Of a DNA stretch of 64,000 nucleotides, positions 1 to 11,640 are shown one piece after another. A program made the position numbers and the translations under genes. Positions within the stretch are counted from its first letter, which is position 1. Each line of letters opens with the position of its first letter. The notes under the pieces were generated by a model that was not told where the DNA came from, searched no databases, and worked only from the letters and a program-made list of their open reading frames with translations. Location of the stretch: assembly GCA_030035585.1 (NCBI GenBank), contig CM057482.1:57664828-57728827 (forward strand), in the 5' to 3' direction. The stretch is from Dugong dugon. Lineage: Eukaryota > Chordata > Mammalia > Sirenia > Dugongidae.

Positions 1-2477
1 GAAGAAATTGAAGATTTTTACCAACTTCTGCAATCTGAAATTTATCAAATATGCAACCAGGATGCATTGATAATTACGGGTGATTGGAATGTGAAGGCTG
101 GAAACAAGAAGAAGGATTTGTAGTTAGAAGATACAGCTTTGGCGATAGATATTATGTCCGACATCATATGATAGGCTTTTCTAAGACCAACAACTTCATT
201 GAAAATGCTTTTTTTAAACAGAATAAACAGCAACCATACACGTGGACCTCGCCAGATGGAATACACAGGCATCAAATTGACTACATTTGGGGAAAGAAAC
301 AATGGAGAGGCTCAATGTCATCAGTCAGAGCAAGAACAGGGGCCGACTGCAGAACGGACCATCATTTGCTCATGCACAAGTTCAAGTTGAAGCAGAAGAA
401 AATTAGAACAAGTCCACGAGAGCCAAAGTACGACTTTGAGTATATCCCACCCGAATTTGGAGACCATCTCAGGAATAGATTTGATGCTTTGAACACTAAT
501 GACTAAAGACCAGATGAGTTATGGGATGACATAAAGGACATTATACACGAAGAAAGCAAAAGGTCATTAAAAAGACAGGAGAGAAAGAAAAGACAAAAAT
601 GGATGTCAGAAGAGATTCTGAAACTTTCTCTTGAATGTCAAGTAGCTAAAACGAATGGAAGAAATGAGGAAGTAAAAGAGCTAAACAGATTTCAAATGGC
701 AGCTCAAGATGACCAAGTAAAATGTTATAAAGAAATGTGCAAAAACCTAGAGTTGAAAAACCAAAAGGGAAGAACACACTCAGCATTTCTGAAGCTGAAA
801 GAACTGATAAAAAACTCAAGCCTCGAGTTGCAATTTTGAAGGATTCTATGGGCAAAATATTGAATCATGCAGGAAGCATCAACAGCAGATGGAAAGGATA
901 CACAGAGTCATTGTACCAAAAACAACTGGTCGATGTTCAGCCATTTCAGGATGTAGCAAATGATCAATATCCTACAGTACTGAAAGAAGAAGTCCAAGCT
1001 GTACTAAAGGGAATGGTGAAAAACAAGGCTTCAGGAACTGTACTACCAATTGAGATGTTTCAAAAAACAGATGGAGTGCTCACAGTGCTCACTCATTAAT
1101 GCAAGGAATTCGGAATTCACCTACCTGGCCAACTGGCTGGAAGAGATCCATAACTGCCCATTCCAAAGAAAGGTGATCTAGCAGAATGCAGAAATTATCG
1201 AACAATATCATAAATATCAAAGGCAAGTAGAATTTTGCTGAAGATCATTCAAAAGCAGTTGTAGCAGTATATTGACAGGGAACTGCCAGAAATTCAAGCC
1301 AGATTCAGAAGAAGAAGTGGAATGAGAGATGTTACTGCTGAAACATTCAGAAGGATCCTGGCTGCAAACACAGAATACCAGAAAGGTGTTTACCTGTGTT
1401 TTATTGACTATGCAAAGGCATTGGATGTGTGGATCATAACAAATTACGGATAACGTTGTGAAGAATGGGAATTCCAGAACACTTAATTGTCCTCATGAGG
1501 AACCTGTACATACATCAAGAGGCAGTCATTGGAACAGAACAAGGAGATACTGTGTAGTTTAAAATCAGGGAAAGTGTCCATCAGGATTGTATCACTTCGC
1601 CATACTTATTCAATTTGTATGCTAAGCAAATAATCCAAGAAGCTGGACTATCTGAAGAAGCAGGCATGGAGGAAGACTCATTAACAACCTGTGATATGCA
1701 GATGACACAACCTTGCTTGATGCAAGTGAAGAGCACTTGAAGCACTCACTGATGAAGATCAAAGACCACAGCCTTCAGTATGGATTTCACCTCAACATAA
1801 AGAAAACAAAAATCCTCCTAACAAATGATGGACCAATAAGCGACATCATGATAAATGGAGAAAAGATTGAAGTAGTCAAGGATTTGATTTTACTTGGATC
1901 CACAACTAACACCCATGGAAGAAGCAGCATTCAAGAAACCAAAGGATGCACTGCCTTGGGCAAATCTGCTTCAAAAGAACTCTTTAAAGTGTTAACAAGG
2001 GAAGATGTCACTTTAAGGATAAATGTGTGCCTGACCCAAGTCATGGTGTTTTCAATCACCTTATATGCAAGTGAAAGCTAGGCAATGAATAAGGAAGACT
2101 GAAGAATTGATGCCTTTGAATCATGGTGTTGGTGAAGAATATTGCATATACCATGGACTGCTGGAAGAATGAACAAGTCTGTCTTGGAAGCAGTACAGCC
2201 AGAATGCTCCTTAGAAGCAAGGATGGCGAGACTTCATCTCATATACCTTGGACATGTTATCAGGGATCAGTCCCTGGAGAAGGATATCATGCTTGGTAAT
2301 GTAGAGGATCAGTGACAAAGAGGAGGACCTTTTATGAGATGGATTAACACAGTGGCTGCAACAACGGGCTCAAGTATAAACAGCAATCATGAGGATGGCA
2401 CAGGACTGGGCAGTGTTTCATTCTGGTGTATACAGGGTTGCTATGAGTTGGAGCCAACTCAAAGGCACCTAACAACA
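1..2477 (+). mobile_element. RTE-type LINE, 5' part outside the window, degenerate
   Basis: This is a decayed non-LTR retrotransposon of the RTE/BovB clade. It starts inside the endonuclease, where a GDWN motif is read near 79-92. The reverse transcriptase follows: a FIDYAKA-like motif A is near 1400-1425 and a YADDT active-site motif near 1693-1710. A C-terminal region containing 'NKSVLE' and 'GHVIR' follows, then the typical tail 'ggcacctaacaacaaca'. The single large frame is split by several stops and frameshifts, so no protein can be made. The same family recurs at least six times in the window. Confidence 0.93.
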
Positions 2478-2489
2478 ACATATGATTTC

Positions 2490-2700
2490 TAGGTCCCTGA
2501 GTGGTGCAAAAGATTTGCACTCAACTGCTAACATAAAGGTTGGTAGTTCAAACCCACCCAACATTGCCACAGAAGAAAGGCCTGAAGAGCTGCTTCTATA
2601 AAGATTACAGCCAAGAAAACCTTATGGAGCAGTTCTGTTCTGTAACACATGGGGTCGCCCGAATCAGAATCTACTCAGTGGCAACAGGTTTTTCTTTTCG
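2490..2700 (+). mobile_element. AfroSINE-type SINE
   Basis: This tRNA-derived SINE has a head with a B-box-like 'ggtagttcaaaccc' near 2541-2554. Its body includes 'ttatggagcagttctgttctgt' and a 'gggtcgcccgaatcagaatc' block, and it ends in 'gcaacaggtttttctttt'. It lies directly after the RTE tail and is moderately diverged. Confidence 0.85.
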
Positions 2701-3857
2701 GTTATATGCTTTCTACAAGAAACTCACTTCGAATACTGATACAGAGAGGTTGAAAGTAAAAATATATTATTGATTTTTGAGACTTCCTTTTTGACCCATG
2801 GATTGCTTAGTGCATGTTGTTTAGTTTTCAATGTTTGGGTATGTTCCTGTTATTTTTGGTTTTGATTTTTAATTTAATTCTATTGTAGTTAAAAAACACA
2901 CTTTGACTATATTGATATATATCAATATATAAAGCAAATATTAATCAAAAAAAGCAAGAATTGCTGTATTGATACAAGGTAAAGTGAACTGATAAAATCG
3001 AAAGTAGGAAAAGACAAATCCACAATTATAGTTTGAAACTTCAACATCCTTCTTTCAACAGTTGATAAAACAACTTGATAGAAAATCAGCAAGAACATAG
3101 GAAAACCCCACAACACCAACCAACAAGATCAAATTGAAATTTATAAAAAACCCTGCCCTATAACAGTAGAACACATTCTTTTTAAGTAACCAGGAAACAT
3201 ACCAAGATAAATGATATCATAGACAATAAAACAGACCACAACAAATTTAAAATAATTGAAATCATACAAAGTATGTTCTTACTACAATTGAATTAAATTA
3301 GAAATCAAAATAAAAAATAACAGGAACATCTCCAAACACTTTAAAACTAAGCCACACACTTCTAAACAATCCATGGATAGAGGAATTCTCAGGGAAATCA
3401 ATATACACATTGCACTAAATGAAAATGAAATGCAACCACAATTTGTGGAAGAGCTAAAACTGTGACGAGAGAGAAATTTATAGTACTAAATGCATACAGT
3501 AGAAAAGAGGAAACATATATCAATAAACTAAGCTACCACATCAAGAACCCATAAAATCAAGAGCACAATATGTACACAGCTAGTAGAAGGAATAAAATAA
3601 TAAAAAAGGAGAAATCTAAGAAATATAAAACAAAAACAATACAGTAAATGAATGAAACAAAGAGCTAGTTCTTTGTAAAATCAATAAAATTGACAAATTT
3701 CTAGAAAGACTGACAAAGAAAAACATGAGAAGAGACAAATTACCAGTGTCAGGAATGAAACAGGGATGTCATTAAAGACTCTGTAGACATCAAAAGAATA
3801 AGGGAATACTACAAACAACTCTACACACAATAAGGAAATACTGCAAACAACTCTACA
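2701..3857 (+). mobile_element. Old L1, first segment (ORF2 endonuclease and beyond), later interrupted
   Basis: The + strand reads as L1 ORF2. An endonuclease fragment is at 2701-2768. The later endonuclease and linker region runs from about 2920, with the 'ttcaacatcc' and 'ctggttctttgtaaaatcaataaa' type blocks. Stops are frequent. The element is cut near 3857 by an RTE and resumes at about 8646 at the next ORF2 position, so 3858-8645 is inserted DNA. A 24-bp stretch around 'tactacaaacaactctac' (3808-3825) is repeated at 3840-3857, just before the RTE. Confidence 0.85.
2773..2912 (-). repeat. Inverted L1 ORF2 segment
   Basis: Read on the minus strand, this stretch matches the L1 ORF2 block that occurs on the + strand at about 3283-3400. 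Both contain 'ataacaggaacat', an 'aaactaa' block and 'caatccatgg'. The piece is therefore an inverted partial duplicate embedded in an otherwise + strand L1. Confidence 0.7.
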
Positions 3858-4128
3858 GCTGCACTGAAGGCATTGGACAGAAACAAGATTCCAGGAACTG
3901 ATGGAATACCAATTGAGATGTTTCAACAAGAGATGCAGCACTGGAGGTGCTCACTTGTCTGTTCCAAGTAATTTGGAAGACAGCTACCCAGTCAAGCAAC
4001 TACAAGAGATTCATATTTGTGCCCATTCCAAAGAAAGGTGACCCAACAGAATGCAGAAATGATCAAATAATATCATTAATATCACATGCAAGTAAAACTT
4101 TACTGAAGATAATTCAAAAACGGTTGCA
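3858..4128 (+). mobile_element. RTE-type LINE, segment 1 (interrupted by L1)
   Basis: The segment matches the RTE linker and reverse transcriptase entry region ('ggaactgatggaataccaattgagatg', cut at 20 in quotation elsewhere). It stops inside 'attcaaaaacggttgca' and resumes at 7170 with 'gcagtacatc'. The other RTE copies (for example 39490-39520) read through this junction without a break, so 4129-7160 is an insertion. Confidence 0.9.
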
Positions 4129-5586
4129 CTGCATGAAACCCAAAGGGATCTACATAAATGGAAAAACATACCATGCTCATGGATAGGCAGACTCAACATT
4201 GTGAAAATGGCAATTCTACCTAAAGCAATCTACAAATACAATGCAATTCCGATACAAATACCAACAACATTCTTCAAAGAGATGGAAAAACTAATTATTA
4301 ACTTTATATGGAAAGGGAAGAAACCCCGAATAAGTAAAGCACTACTGAAGAAGAAGAATAAAGTTGGAGGACTCACACTACCTGACTTGAGAACCTACTA
4401 TACAGCTACAGTACTCAAAACAGCCTGGTACTGGTACAACAACAGAGACATTGACCAATGGAACAGAATTGAGAACTCAGATGTAAATCCATCCACCTAC
4501 GGTCACCTGATTTTTGACAAGGGCCCAAAATACATCAAATGGGGAAAAGACAGTCTTTTTAACAAATGGTGCTGGCAAAACTGGATATCCATTTGTAGAA
4601 AAATGAAACAGGACCCATACCTCACACCATATACAAAAACTACTTCAAAATGGATCAAAGACCTGAATATAAAGCCTCAAACTATAAAATTCATAGAAGA
4701 AAAAATAGGACCAACACTTCAGACCTTAATACATGGCATTAACAGGATACAAACCATAAACATCAACACAAAAAACCCAACAGATAAACTAGATAATTGG
4801 GATCTTCTAAAAATCAAACATCTATGCTCTTCAAAAGATTTCACCAAAAGAGTTAAAAGAGAACCTACAGACTGGGAAAAAATTTTTGGACAGTACAAGT
4901 CAGACAAAGGTCTAATCTCCATAATCTACAAGAAAATCCAACACCTCTACAACAAAAAGACAACCAATCCTATCAAAACATGGGCAAAGGAAATGAACAG
5001 ACACTTCACCAAGGAAGACATTCAAATGGCCAACAGACACATGAGGAAAAGCTCGCGATCACTAGCCATTAGAGAAATGCAAATTAAAACCACAATGAGA
5101 TACCATCTCACCCCGGCATTACTGGCACGAATCAAAAACACTGGAAATAACAAACGTTGGAGGGGCTGCGGGGAGACAGGAACTCTTATACACTGCTGGT
5201 GGGAATGCAAAATGATACAGCCATTTTGGAAAATGATATGGCGTTTCCTCAGAAAGCTAGAAATAGACGTACCATTCGATCCAGCAATCCCACTCCTAGG
5301 AATATATCCTAGAGAAATAAGAGTCATCACTCGAATAGACATATGCACACCTATGTTCATGGCAGCATTATTCACAATAGCAAAACGATGGAAACAACCT
5401 CGATGTCCATCAACAGACGAATGGATACACAAACTATGGTACATACACACAATGGAGTACTATGCAACGAGAAAGAACAACGAATCGGTGAACCATCTCA
5501 TAACATGGATGAAACTGGAGGACATCATGCTGAGTGAAATAAGTCAATCACAAAAGGACAAATATTGTATGAGACCTCTATTGTAA
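4129..5586 (+). pseudogene. L1 ORF2p C-terminal fragment, open reading frame without internal stops
   Basis: The reading frame is open from the first base of the truncated L1 to the TAA at 5584-5586, about 485 codons. It covers the region after the reverse transcriptase catalytic core: the '[19 protein letters not shown]' thumb segment, '[15 protein letters not shown]', a long middle domain, and the terminal Cys/His-rich segment '[16 protein letters not shown]', then '[11 protein letters not shown]' and '[11 protein letters not shown]'. The endonuclease and the FADD catalytic motif are missing, so it cannot retrotranspose on its own. There is no promoter and no natural start codon at the 5' end; the first usable in-frame codons are internal. 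The lack of stops suggests recent insertion, not selection. Confidence 0.9.
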
Positions 5587-7160
5587 AAACCCATGAAAAA
5601 ATTCACATGCAAAATGTAACAATCCTTGTTGGTTACCAGGGATGGGAGGGGGGGGGGGATACTAAATAGGTAATAGGTAAGTGGTAACTTGGGTGAGAGA
5701 TGAGATAGTACATAGTACAGGGGAAACTAACACAACCTGCACAAGGAAAGGTCATGGAGGCCCTATAGACACATCCAAACCCCCCGAGGGACTGAGTTGT
5801 TGGACGGAGGGCTCTGGGGACCATGATCTCGGGGAACATCTAGCTCAATTGGCATGACACTACTTATAAAGATAATGCTCTACATTCTACCTTGGTGAGT
5901 AGTGTCTGGGGTCTTAAAAGCCTATGAGCGGCCATCTAAGATACTCCACTGATCTCATCCCTTCGGGAACAAGGGAGAACGAAGAGAACAGGATACAAGG
6001 AAAAGATTAGTCCGAAGGACTAATGGTCCACAGCTACCAAGGCCTCCACGGGACTGAGCCCAGTACAGCTGGATGGTGCCCGGCTACCACCAATGACTCC
6101 TCTGACCAGGATCACAACAGAGGGTTCTGGGCAGAGCTGGAGTAGGATGTAGAGCATAATTTTAACTCCCAAAAAAAAAAAAAAAAAAAAAAGAAGACCA
6201 GATATACTGGCCTAAAGAATACTAGAGAAACCTCGAGAGTGTGGCCCCCAGACACCCTTTCAGCTCAGAGGTGAAGTTACCTTCAAGGTTTGATGTTAAG
6301 CCTGGGAATGGACACCCCAGTAAAACTAAATGGGACTAACGATGTACAGGAGTCCGGTGACAAGGGCCAGAAGGCAGATGGAGAGTAGGAAACTGATGAT
6401 AAGGAACACAAATTGAATAAGGACACTGTCGATGTATTGTGAGATTGTTGACCACTGCTATAGGGCAACATTTGTAGTAACTATTAAATGGGAGGCTGTT
6501 TTGTCCTGTAAGCCTTCATCTTGGGCGAGAATGGCAGCACAATTGGAAGAGCATAGTCAATATCACTTAAATGTGTAAGTAAAAAGTTTTGAAATGGTGT
6601 TTAAATAAAATAAAAATAAATAAATAAATAAATAAACAAATGAGACTAAAGAGGTACAATAGTCCACTGACAAGGTCCAGAAGACAGAAGGGGACAAGGA
6701 AGCCCCCTGGTGATAGGGAACACAAGGTGGAGTAAGGATATTCTTGATGTGCTGTGAGATTGTTAACCATTGTCATAGGGCAACATGTGTAGTAACTGTT
6801 AAATGAAAAACTATTTTTTCTGTAAGCCTTCATCTTAAGTGAGAATAACAGCACAGTTGGAAGAGCGTAGTCAATGTCACTGAACTGTGAATGTAGAAAA
6901 TTTTGAAACGGTGTATCTTTGGCCATCTGTAATTTTCATCAAAAAAAAAGGTTGAGAATTTAGAGGCTTAATACGTTGTGGGGTTGTTAACCAATGTCAA
7001 AAAACAACATGTGTACTACTATTTCATGAGAAACTATTTGCTCTGTAAGCTTTCACCTGAAGTACAATAAAATATATATATATATAACAAAAAATATATA
7101 CATATAAATTGTTAGAAAATAAAACAAAATATTAAAATATTAAAAAAAAAAAAAAAAAAA
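5587..7160 (+). other. L1 3' UTR with repeated tail modules
   Basis: This 1.57-kb 3' UTR follows the ORF2 stop. It contains a G-rich tract (about 5643-5659), a first A-tract at 6170-6191, a block ending in an (ATAA)n stretch near 6605-6640, a second related block (6641-6945), a third shorter one (6950-7070), and then TA-rich DNA and poly(A). The blocks share 'gagattgtt.accattg..atagggcaacat.tgtagtaact' and 'ctgtaagccttcatctt' motifs. The same arrangement occurs in reverse at 40911-42206 and 63191-64000. Confidence 0.82.
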
Positions 7161-7510
7161 ACGGTTGCAGCAGTACATCAAAAGGGAGCTGCCAGAAATT
7201 CAAGCCGGATTCAGAAGAGGACATAGAACAAGGGATATCAATGCTGATGTCAGATGGATCTTGGCTGAAAGCAGAGAATACCAGAAAGATGTTTACCTGT
7301 GTTCTATTGACTATGCATAGGCATTTGACTATGTGGATCATAAAAATCATGGATAACATTGCAAAGACTGGGAATTCCAGAACACTTAATTGTGCTCAAG
7401 AAGAACCTGTACATAGATCAAGAGGCAGTAGTTCAAAAAAAACCTGGGGATACTGCCTGGTTTAAAATCAGGAAAGGTATGTGTCAGGGTTGTATCCTTT
7501 CACTGTAATT
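7161..7510 (+). mobile_element. RTE-type LINE, segment 2
   Basis: This continues the RTE from 4128 through reverse transcriptase motif A ('ctattgactatgcatag', where the Lys codon has become a stop) to 'gtgtcagggttgtatcctttcactg'. It is interrupted at 7511-7516 by a second RTE fragment and resumes at 7817. Confidence 0.9.
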
Positions 7511-7816
7511 ATTCAAGAAGAAGTATAACCAGAATACTCTTTAGAAGCTAAGATGGCGAGACATTTTCTCACATAGTTCGGACATGTTATCAGGAGAAAC
7601 CAGTCCCTGGAGAAGGACATCATGCTTGGTAAAGTAGAGGGTCAGCAAAAAAGGAGACCCTCCATGAGATGGATTGACACAGTGGCTGTAACAATGGGAT
7701 CAAGCATAACAACGATCGTGAGGATGGTGCAGGACCTGGCAGTGTTTCATTCTGTTGTACATAAGTTCGCTATGAGTTAGAACCAACTCGATTGGCACCT
7801 AAGAACAACAACAACA
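7511..7816 (+). mobile_element. RTE 3'-end fragment inserted into RTE
   Basis: About 300 bp from the extreme 3' end of an RTE ('gaagtataaccagaatactc' to 'ggcacctaagaacaacaac') interrupts the host RTE. A 6-bp target duplication, ATTCAA, is visible at 7511-7516 and 7816-7821. The host resumes with 'tctgtatgctgagcaaatag', which in other copies directly follows 'ttattcaa'. Confidence 0.83.
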
Positions 7817-8645
7817 TTCAATCTGTATGCTGAGCAAATAGTTTGACTATGTGAAGAAGAATGCAGCATCAGGATTGGAGGAAGCCTCATTAACAACTTG
7901 AGATATGCAGCTGACACAACCTCACTTGCTGAAAGTGAAGAGAACTTGAAGAACTTTGATGAAGATCAAAGACTACAGCCTTCAGTATGGATTTCACATC
8001 AACATAAAGAAAACAAAAATCTTCACAACTAAACAAATAAGATACATTATGATAAATGGAGAAAAGATTGAAGTTGTCAAGGATTTCATTTTCTTGGATT
8101 CACAATCAACACCCATGGAAGCAGCAGTCAAGAAATCAAAGGACTTATTGCATTTGCCAAATCTTCTGCAAAAGACCTCTTTAAAATGTTGAAAAGCAAA
8201 GATGTCACTTTAAGGACTAAGGTGCACCTGACCCAAGTCTTGTTGTTTTCAATTGCCACATATGCATGCGAAAGCTGGACAATGAATAAGGAAGACTGAA
8301 GAAGAATTGATGCCTTTGAATTATGGTGTTGGTGAGGAATATTCTGTCTTGGAAGAAATACAGCCAGAGTGCTCCTTGGAAGCGAGGTTGGTGAGACTTC
8401 TTCTCATGTACTCTGGATATGTTATCAGGAGGGACCAGTCCCTAGAGAAGGACATCATGCTTGGTAAGGTAGAGGGTCAGTGAAAAAGAGGAAGACCCTC
8501 AACAAGATGGATTGACACAGTAGCTGCAACAATTGGCTCAAACATAGCAATGATTGTGAGGATGGCTCAGGACAGGGCAGTGTGTTATACAGTTGTACAT
8601 AGGGTCGCTATGAATCAGAATCGACTCGATGGCACCTAACAATAA
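7817..8645 (+). mobile_element. RTE-type LINE, segment 3 and 3' end
   Basis: This covers the palm, thumb and C-terminal region of the host RTE and its '(aac)aataacaata' tail. The catalytic motif reads RYAADT (around 7899-7916), so the first Asp is replaced by Ala. Multiple stops and small deletions are present, including a gap before 8343. At 8646 the old L1 resumes. Confidence 0.9.
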
Positions 8646-9842
8646 CAATACACAGTCTCTTCTGGAAAATGGAACAGGGAACACTTCCCAACTCATTTTG
8701 TGAAACAAGTATTACCTAATACAAACCTCAGACAAAGAGAAAAAAAAGAAAATCATAGAACAATCTTCCTCATGAATATAGATGCAAAAACTCAACAAAA
8801 CATTAACAAGTGTACTTCATCAACACCACGAGGCAAGGCTGGCTCAAATATTCAAATATTCATGTAATCTACCATATCAACCAGCTAAAAAATAAAGATC
8901 AGATGATCATATCAATTGATGCAGAAAATGTTTTTGGCAAAATTCAACATCTATTCGTGATTTAAAAAACTCATAAAAAGTAGGAATGGAGGGGAACTTG
9001 CTCAACTTGATAAAGTGCATCTATATAAAACCTCCAGCTGGCATTACACTTACTGGTGAAATACTGAATGAAATTCCCTCTAAGATTAGGAAGAAGGTAA
9101 GCTTATTCACTCTCTCCACTCATATTCAACATAATTCTGGACATTCTATTCAGTGAAATAGGACAATAAAAAGACATAAAATGCATACAGACCATAATGA
9201 AAGAAATAAAATGTATTCGTATTTACAAATGACATGTTGTTCTATGTAGAAACTCCCAAGGACTCTACAAAAAACCTCCTAGAACTAATATGTGCATTCA
9301 GCATGGTCACAGGATACAAGATAAAGACATAAAAATCTACTGTATTTTTATTCTATATAATAACGATGAATACCTAGAAACTCAAATAAAAAATGTAATA
9401 CCATTTACAGTACCTCAAACAGTTAAGTATAAATCTAACAAAACCTGTACAGAACTTACATGCTAAAAATTACAAAATGCTGATGAAAGAAAATCTATTT
9501 AAATGGAGAAATTGCCATGTTCATAGAGCAGACTACTCCACACTGTAAAGATTTCAATTTTTCCTCAAATTGATATACAAGTTTAACTCATTATATATCC
9601 AAATCCCAGCAAGATATTTTGTAGATAAGACTGTTATTCTAATACGTATAAGGAATGGAAAGCAAACTGTAAAAACTTAAACAATTCTGAAAAAGAGGAA
9701 TTAAGTGGGAGGAACTCATCTACTTCTTGTATAGGTACTTCTTGTATAGACTTGTATAGACTTTTTGTATAGGTACAGTAATTCAAACCATCTAGTATTG
9801 AGGTAATGATAGAGTCATAGATCAATGGAACAGATTAAAGAC
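8646..9842 (+). mobile_element. Old L1, second segment (ORF2 reverse transcriptase)
   Basis: The + strand reads as decayed L1 ORF2 reverse transcriptase: 'ttcttctggaaaatgg', then 'atcatatcaattgatgcagaaaatg' (motif A region) and 'ctctccactcatattcaac' (motif B region). It is the direct continuation of the segment ending at about 3857 and is broken again at 9843 by an LTR. Confidence 0.87.
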
Positions 9843-10254
9843 TGTCTTAGTTATCTAGTGCTGCTGTAACAGAAATACCATAAGTGGGTGGCTTTAACAA
9901 AGAGAAATTTGTTTACTCACAGTTCAGGAGGCTAGAAGTCCCAACTCAGGGTGCCAGCTCCAGGTGAAGTCTTTCTCTGTCGACTCTGGAGGAAGATCCT
10001 TGTCTCTTCTGAGCTTCTGCTCCTGGGCAATCTTCATGTGACTTGTCATCTCTCTTTCCCTATCTTTGCTTATTTAATATCTTTTATAAAAGAGATTGAC
10101 TCAAGACACACACCACACTAATCCTGCCTCATTAACATAACAAAGACAACCAATTCCCAAATGGAATTATAACCACAGGTTTAGAGGTTAGGATTTACAA
10201 CACATATTTTTATGTGAAACAATTCCACATATAATAAACCCTTCTCCAACAAAA
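9843..10254 (-). mobile_element. MaLR-like LTR, minus strand, one end lost
   Basis: The sequence opens with TGTCTTAG, the complement of an LTR 3' end, and continues with 'taacagaaataccataagtg' and 'gaggctagaagtcc', as in the LTRs at 30902-31715 and 32963-33462. The opposite LTR end is missing where a SINE abuts it. A 5-bp AAGAC occurs before the LTR (9838-9842) and after the SINE (10430-10434). Removing everything between restores the L1, so AAGAC is a plausible ERVL-type target duplication. Confidence 0.8.
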
Positions 10255-10429
10255 AACAAAACAAAACAAACAAACCCATTGCCTTTGAGTTGATTCCGAC
10301 TCATAGTGACCCTATAGGACAGAGTAGAACTGCCCCTAGAGGGGTTTCAGGGAGCAGCAGGTAGAATCAAACTGCCAACCTTTTGGTTAGCAGTCAATGT
10401 CTTAACTACTGAGCCACCAGGGATCCACC
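10255..10429 (-). mobile_element. AfroSINE-type SINE, minus strand
   Basis: The sequence reads 'cccattgcctttgagttgattccgactcatagtgaccctataggacagag' (in pieces) and ends with 'gagccaccagggatcc', the complement of the SINE start. An A-rich (AAAAC)n tail lies on its left. It replaced the terminal part of the adjacent LTR. Confidence 0.88.
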
Positions 10430-10561
10430 AAGACATAACAGAGACTCGAAAATAGACTCACAAAATCTGGCCACTGACTTGTTAAAAAGGTACAAAAGAA
10501 ATTCAATGAAGGAAAGAGTGCCTTTTCAACAAATGTACCTGGAGGAATTGGACACCTATAG

Positions 10562-10595
<34 letters not shown>

Positions 10596-11640
10596 AGATA
10601 AACCTCAGCCTAAGTCTAAGTCTCAAGTCTTATATAAAAATTAAATTATACAAAAATTAATTAGCAATGGATAATGGACTTAAATGTAAACATATAACTA
10701 TAGAAGTTTTAGGAAAAAATATAGCAGAAAATCTTTGGAATCTAGGGCTAGGCAAGGAGCTCTTAGATGTGACACCAAAAGCTTAAAGGATTGATAAAAT
10801 GAATTTCATTAAATGTAAAACTTGTACTCTGCAAAAGAACCATGTTAAGATGATGAAAAAACAAGATTTAGACTGGGAGAAAATGTTTGCAAATCACACA
10901 TCGAACAAAGCACTAGAATCTACAATATATAAAGACCTTTCAAAATTCAACAATAAAATAAACAGTCCAATAAGAAGGGCGAAAAACATGAAGAGACATT
11001 GCACCAAAGAAGATGTAGAAATGGCAGATAAGCATGTGAAAATATGTTCAATATGCCTTTAGGGGAATGTAAATTTAAACCATAATGAGATATTACTACA
11101 AACCTATTAAGAATGGCTAAAATACAAAAGAGTGACAATACCAAATATTGGAGAGGATACAGAGAAACAGAATCCCTCATACATTGTTGGTAGGATGTAA
11201 AATTGTTCCACCCCTCTTAAAAACAGTTTGACACTTTCTTAACATACTAAATATGCAACTACCATATGACCCAAAAAATGAAATCTTGTGTTCGCACAAA
11301 ACCCTGTACACAAATGTTTATAGAAGTTTTATTTGTAATAGCCCAAAACTGGAAACAAACCAGATGTTCTTCAACAGGTGAATGGTTAAACAAATTGTGG
11401 CACATCCACACCATGGAACACTATTGAAAAAACAAAACAACAACAACAAAAGATAATTATGCTGAGTTAAAAAACCAATCCCAAAAGGTTATATACTGTA
11501 TGATTCCATTAATCTAACATTCTTGATTTGCCAAAATTATAGGGGTACAGAACAGAGTAGTGGTTGCCAGGGGTTCAGGAAGAGGTGCAGGTGGGAGGGA
11601 AGTGAGTCATATTTAGATGAATAAAATCTGAGATGTTTTT
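10430..11640 (+). mobile_element. Old L1, third segment (ORF2 C-terminus and 3' UTR start)
   Basis: The L1 resumes with ORF2 C-terminal sequence. 'DLDWEKMFANHTSNKALESTIYK' is read at about 10868-10938 (given in part), and a decayed terminal Cys/His region lies near 11170-11200. A 3' UTR-like 'ggttgccaggggttcagg' sits at about 11560. An A-tract of about 29 bases at 10564-10592 lies within it. Frames are broken throughout. Confidence 0.85.

Larger units (their letters stand above)
4129..7160 (+). mobile_element. Young 5'-truncated L1 with poly(A) and target-site duplication
   Basis: This L1 begins inside ORF2, carries a complete 3' UTR and ends in an A-tract at 7143-7160. The flanks are a 13-bp target duplication, AAAAACGGTTGCA, at 4116-4128 and again ending at 7169 (its leading As merge with the poly(A)). 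The host sequence is an RTE. The ORF2 fragment is uninterrupted, so this is the least decayed element in the window. Confidence 0.93.

Noticed and set aside
4201..5586. The 461-residue open frame as a host gene
   Set aside because: It is L1 ORF2 C-terminal sequence in a 5'-truncated element with poly(A) and target duplication.
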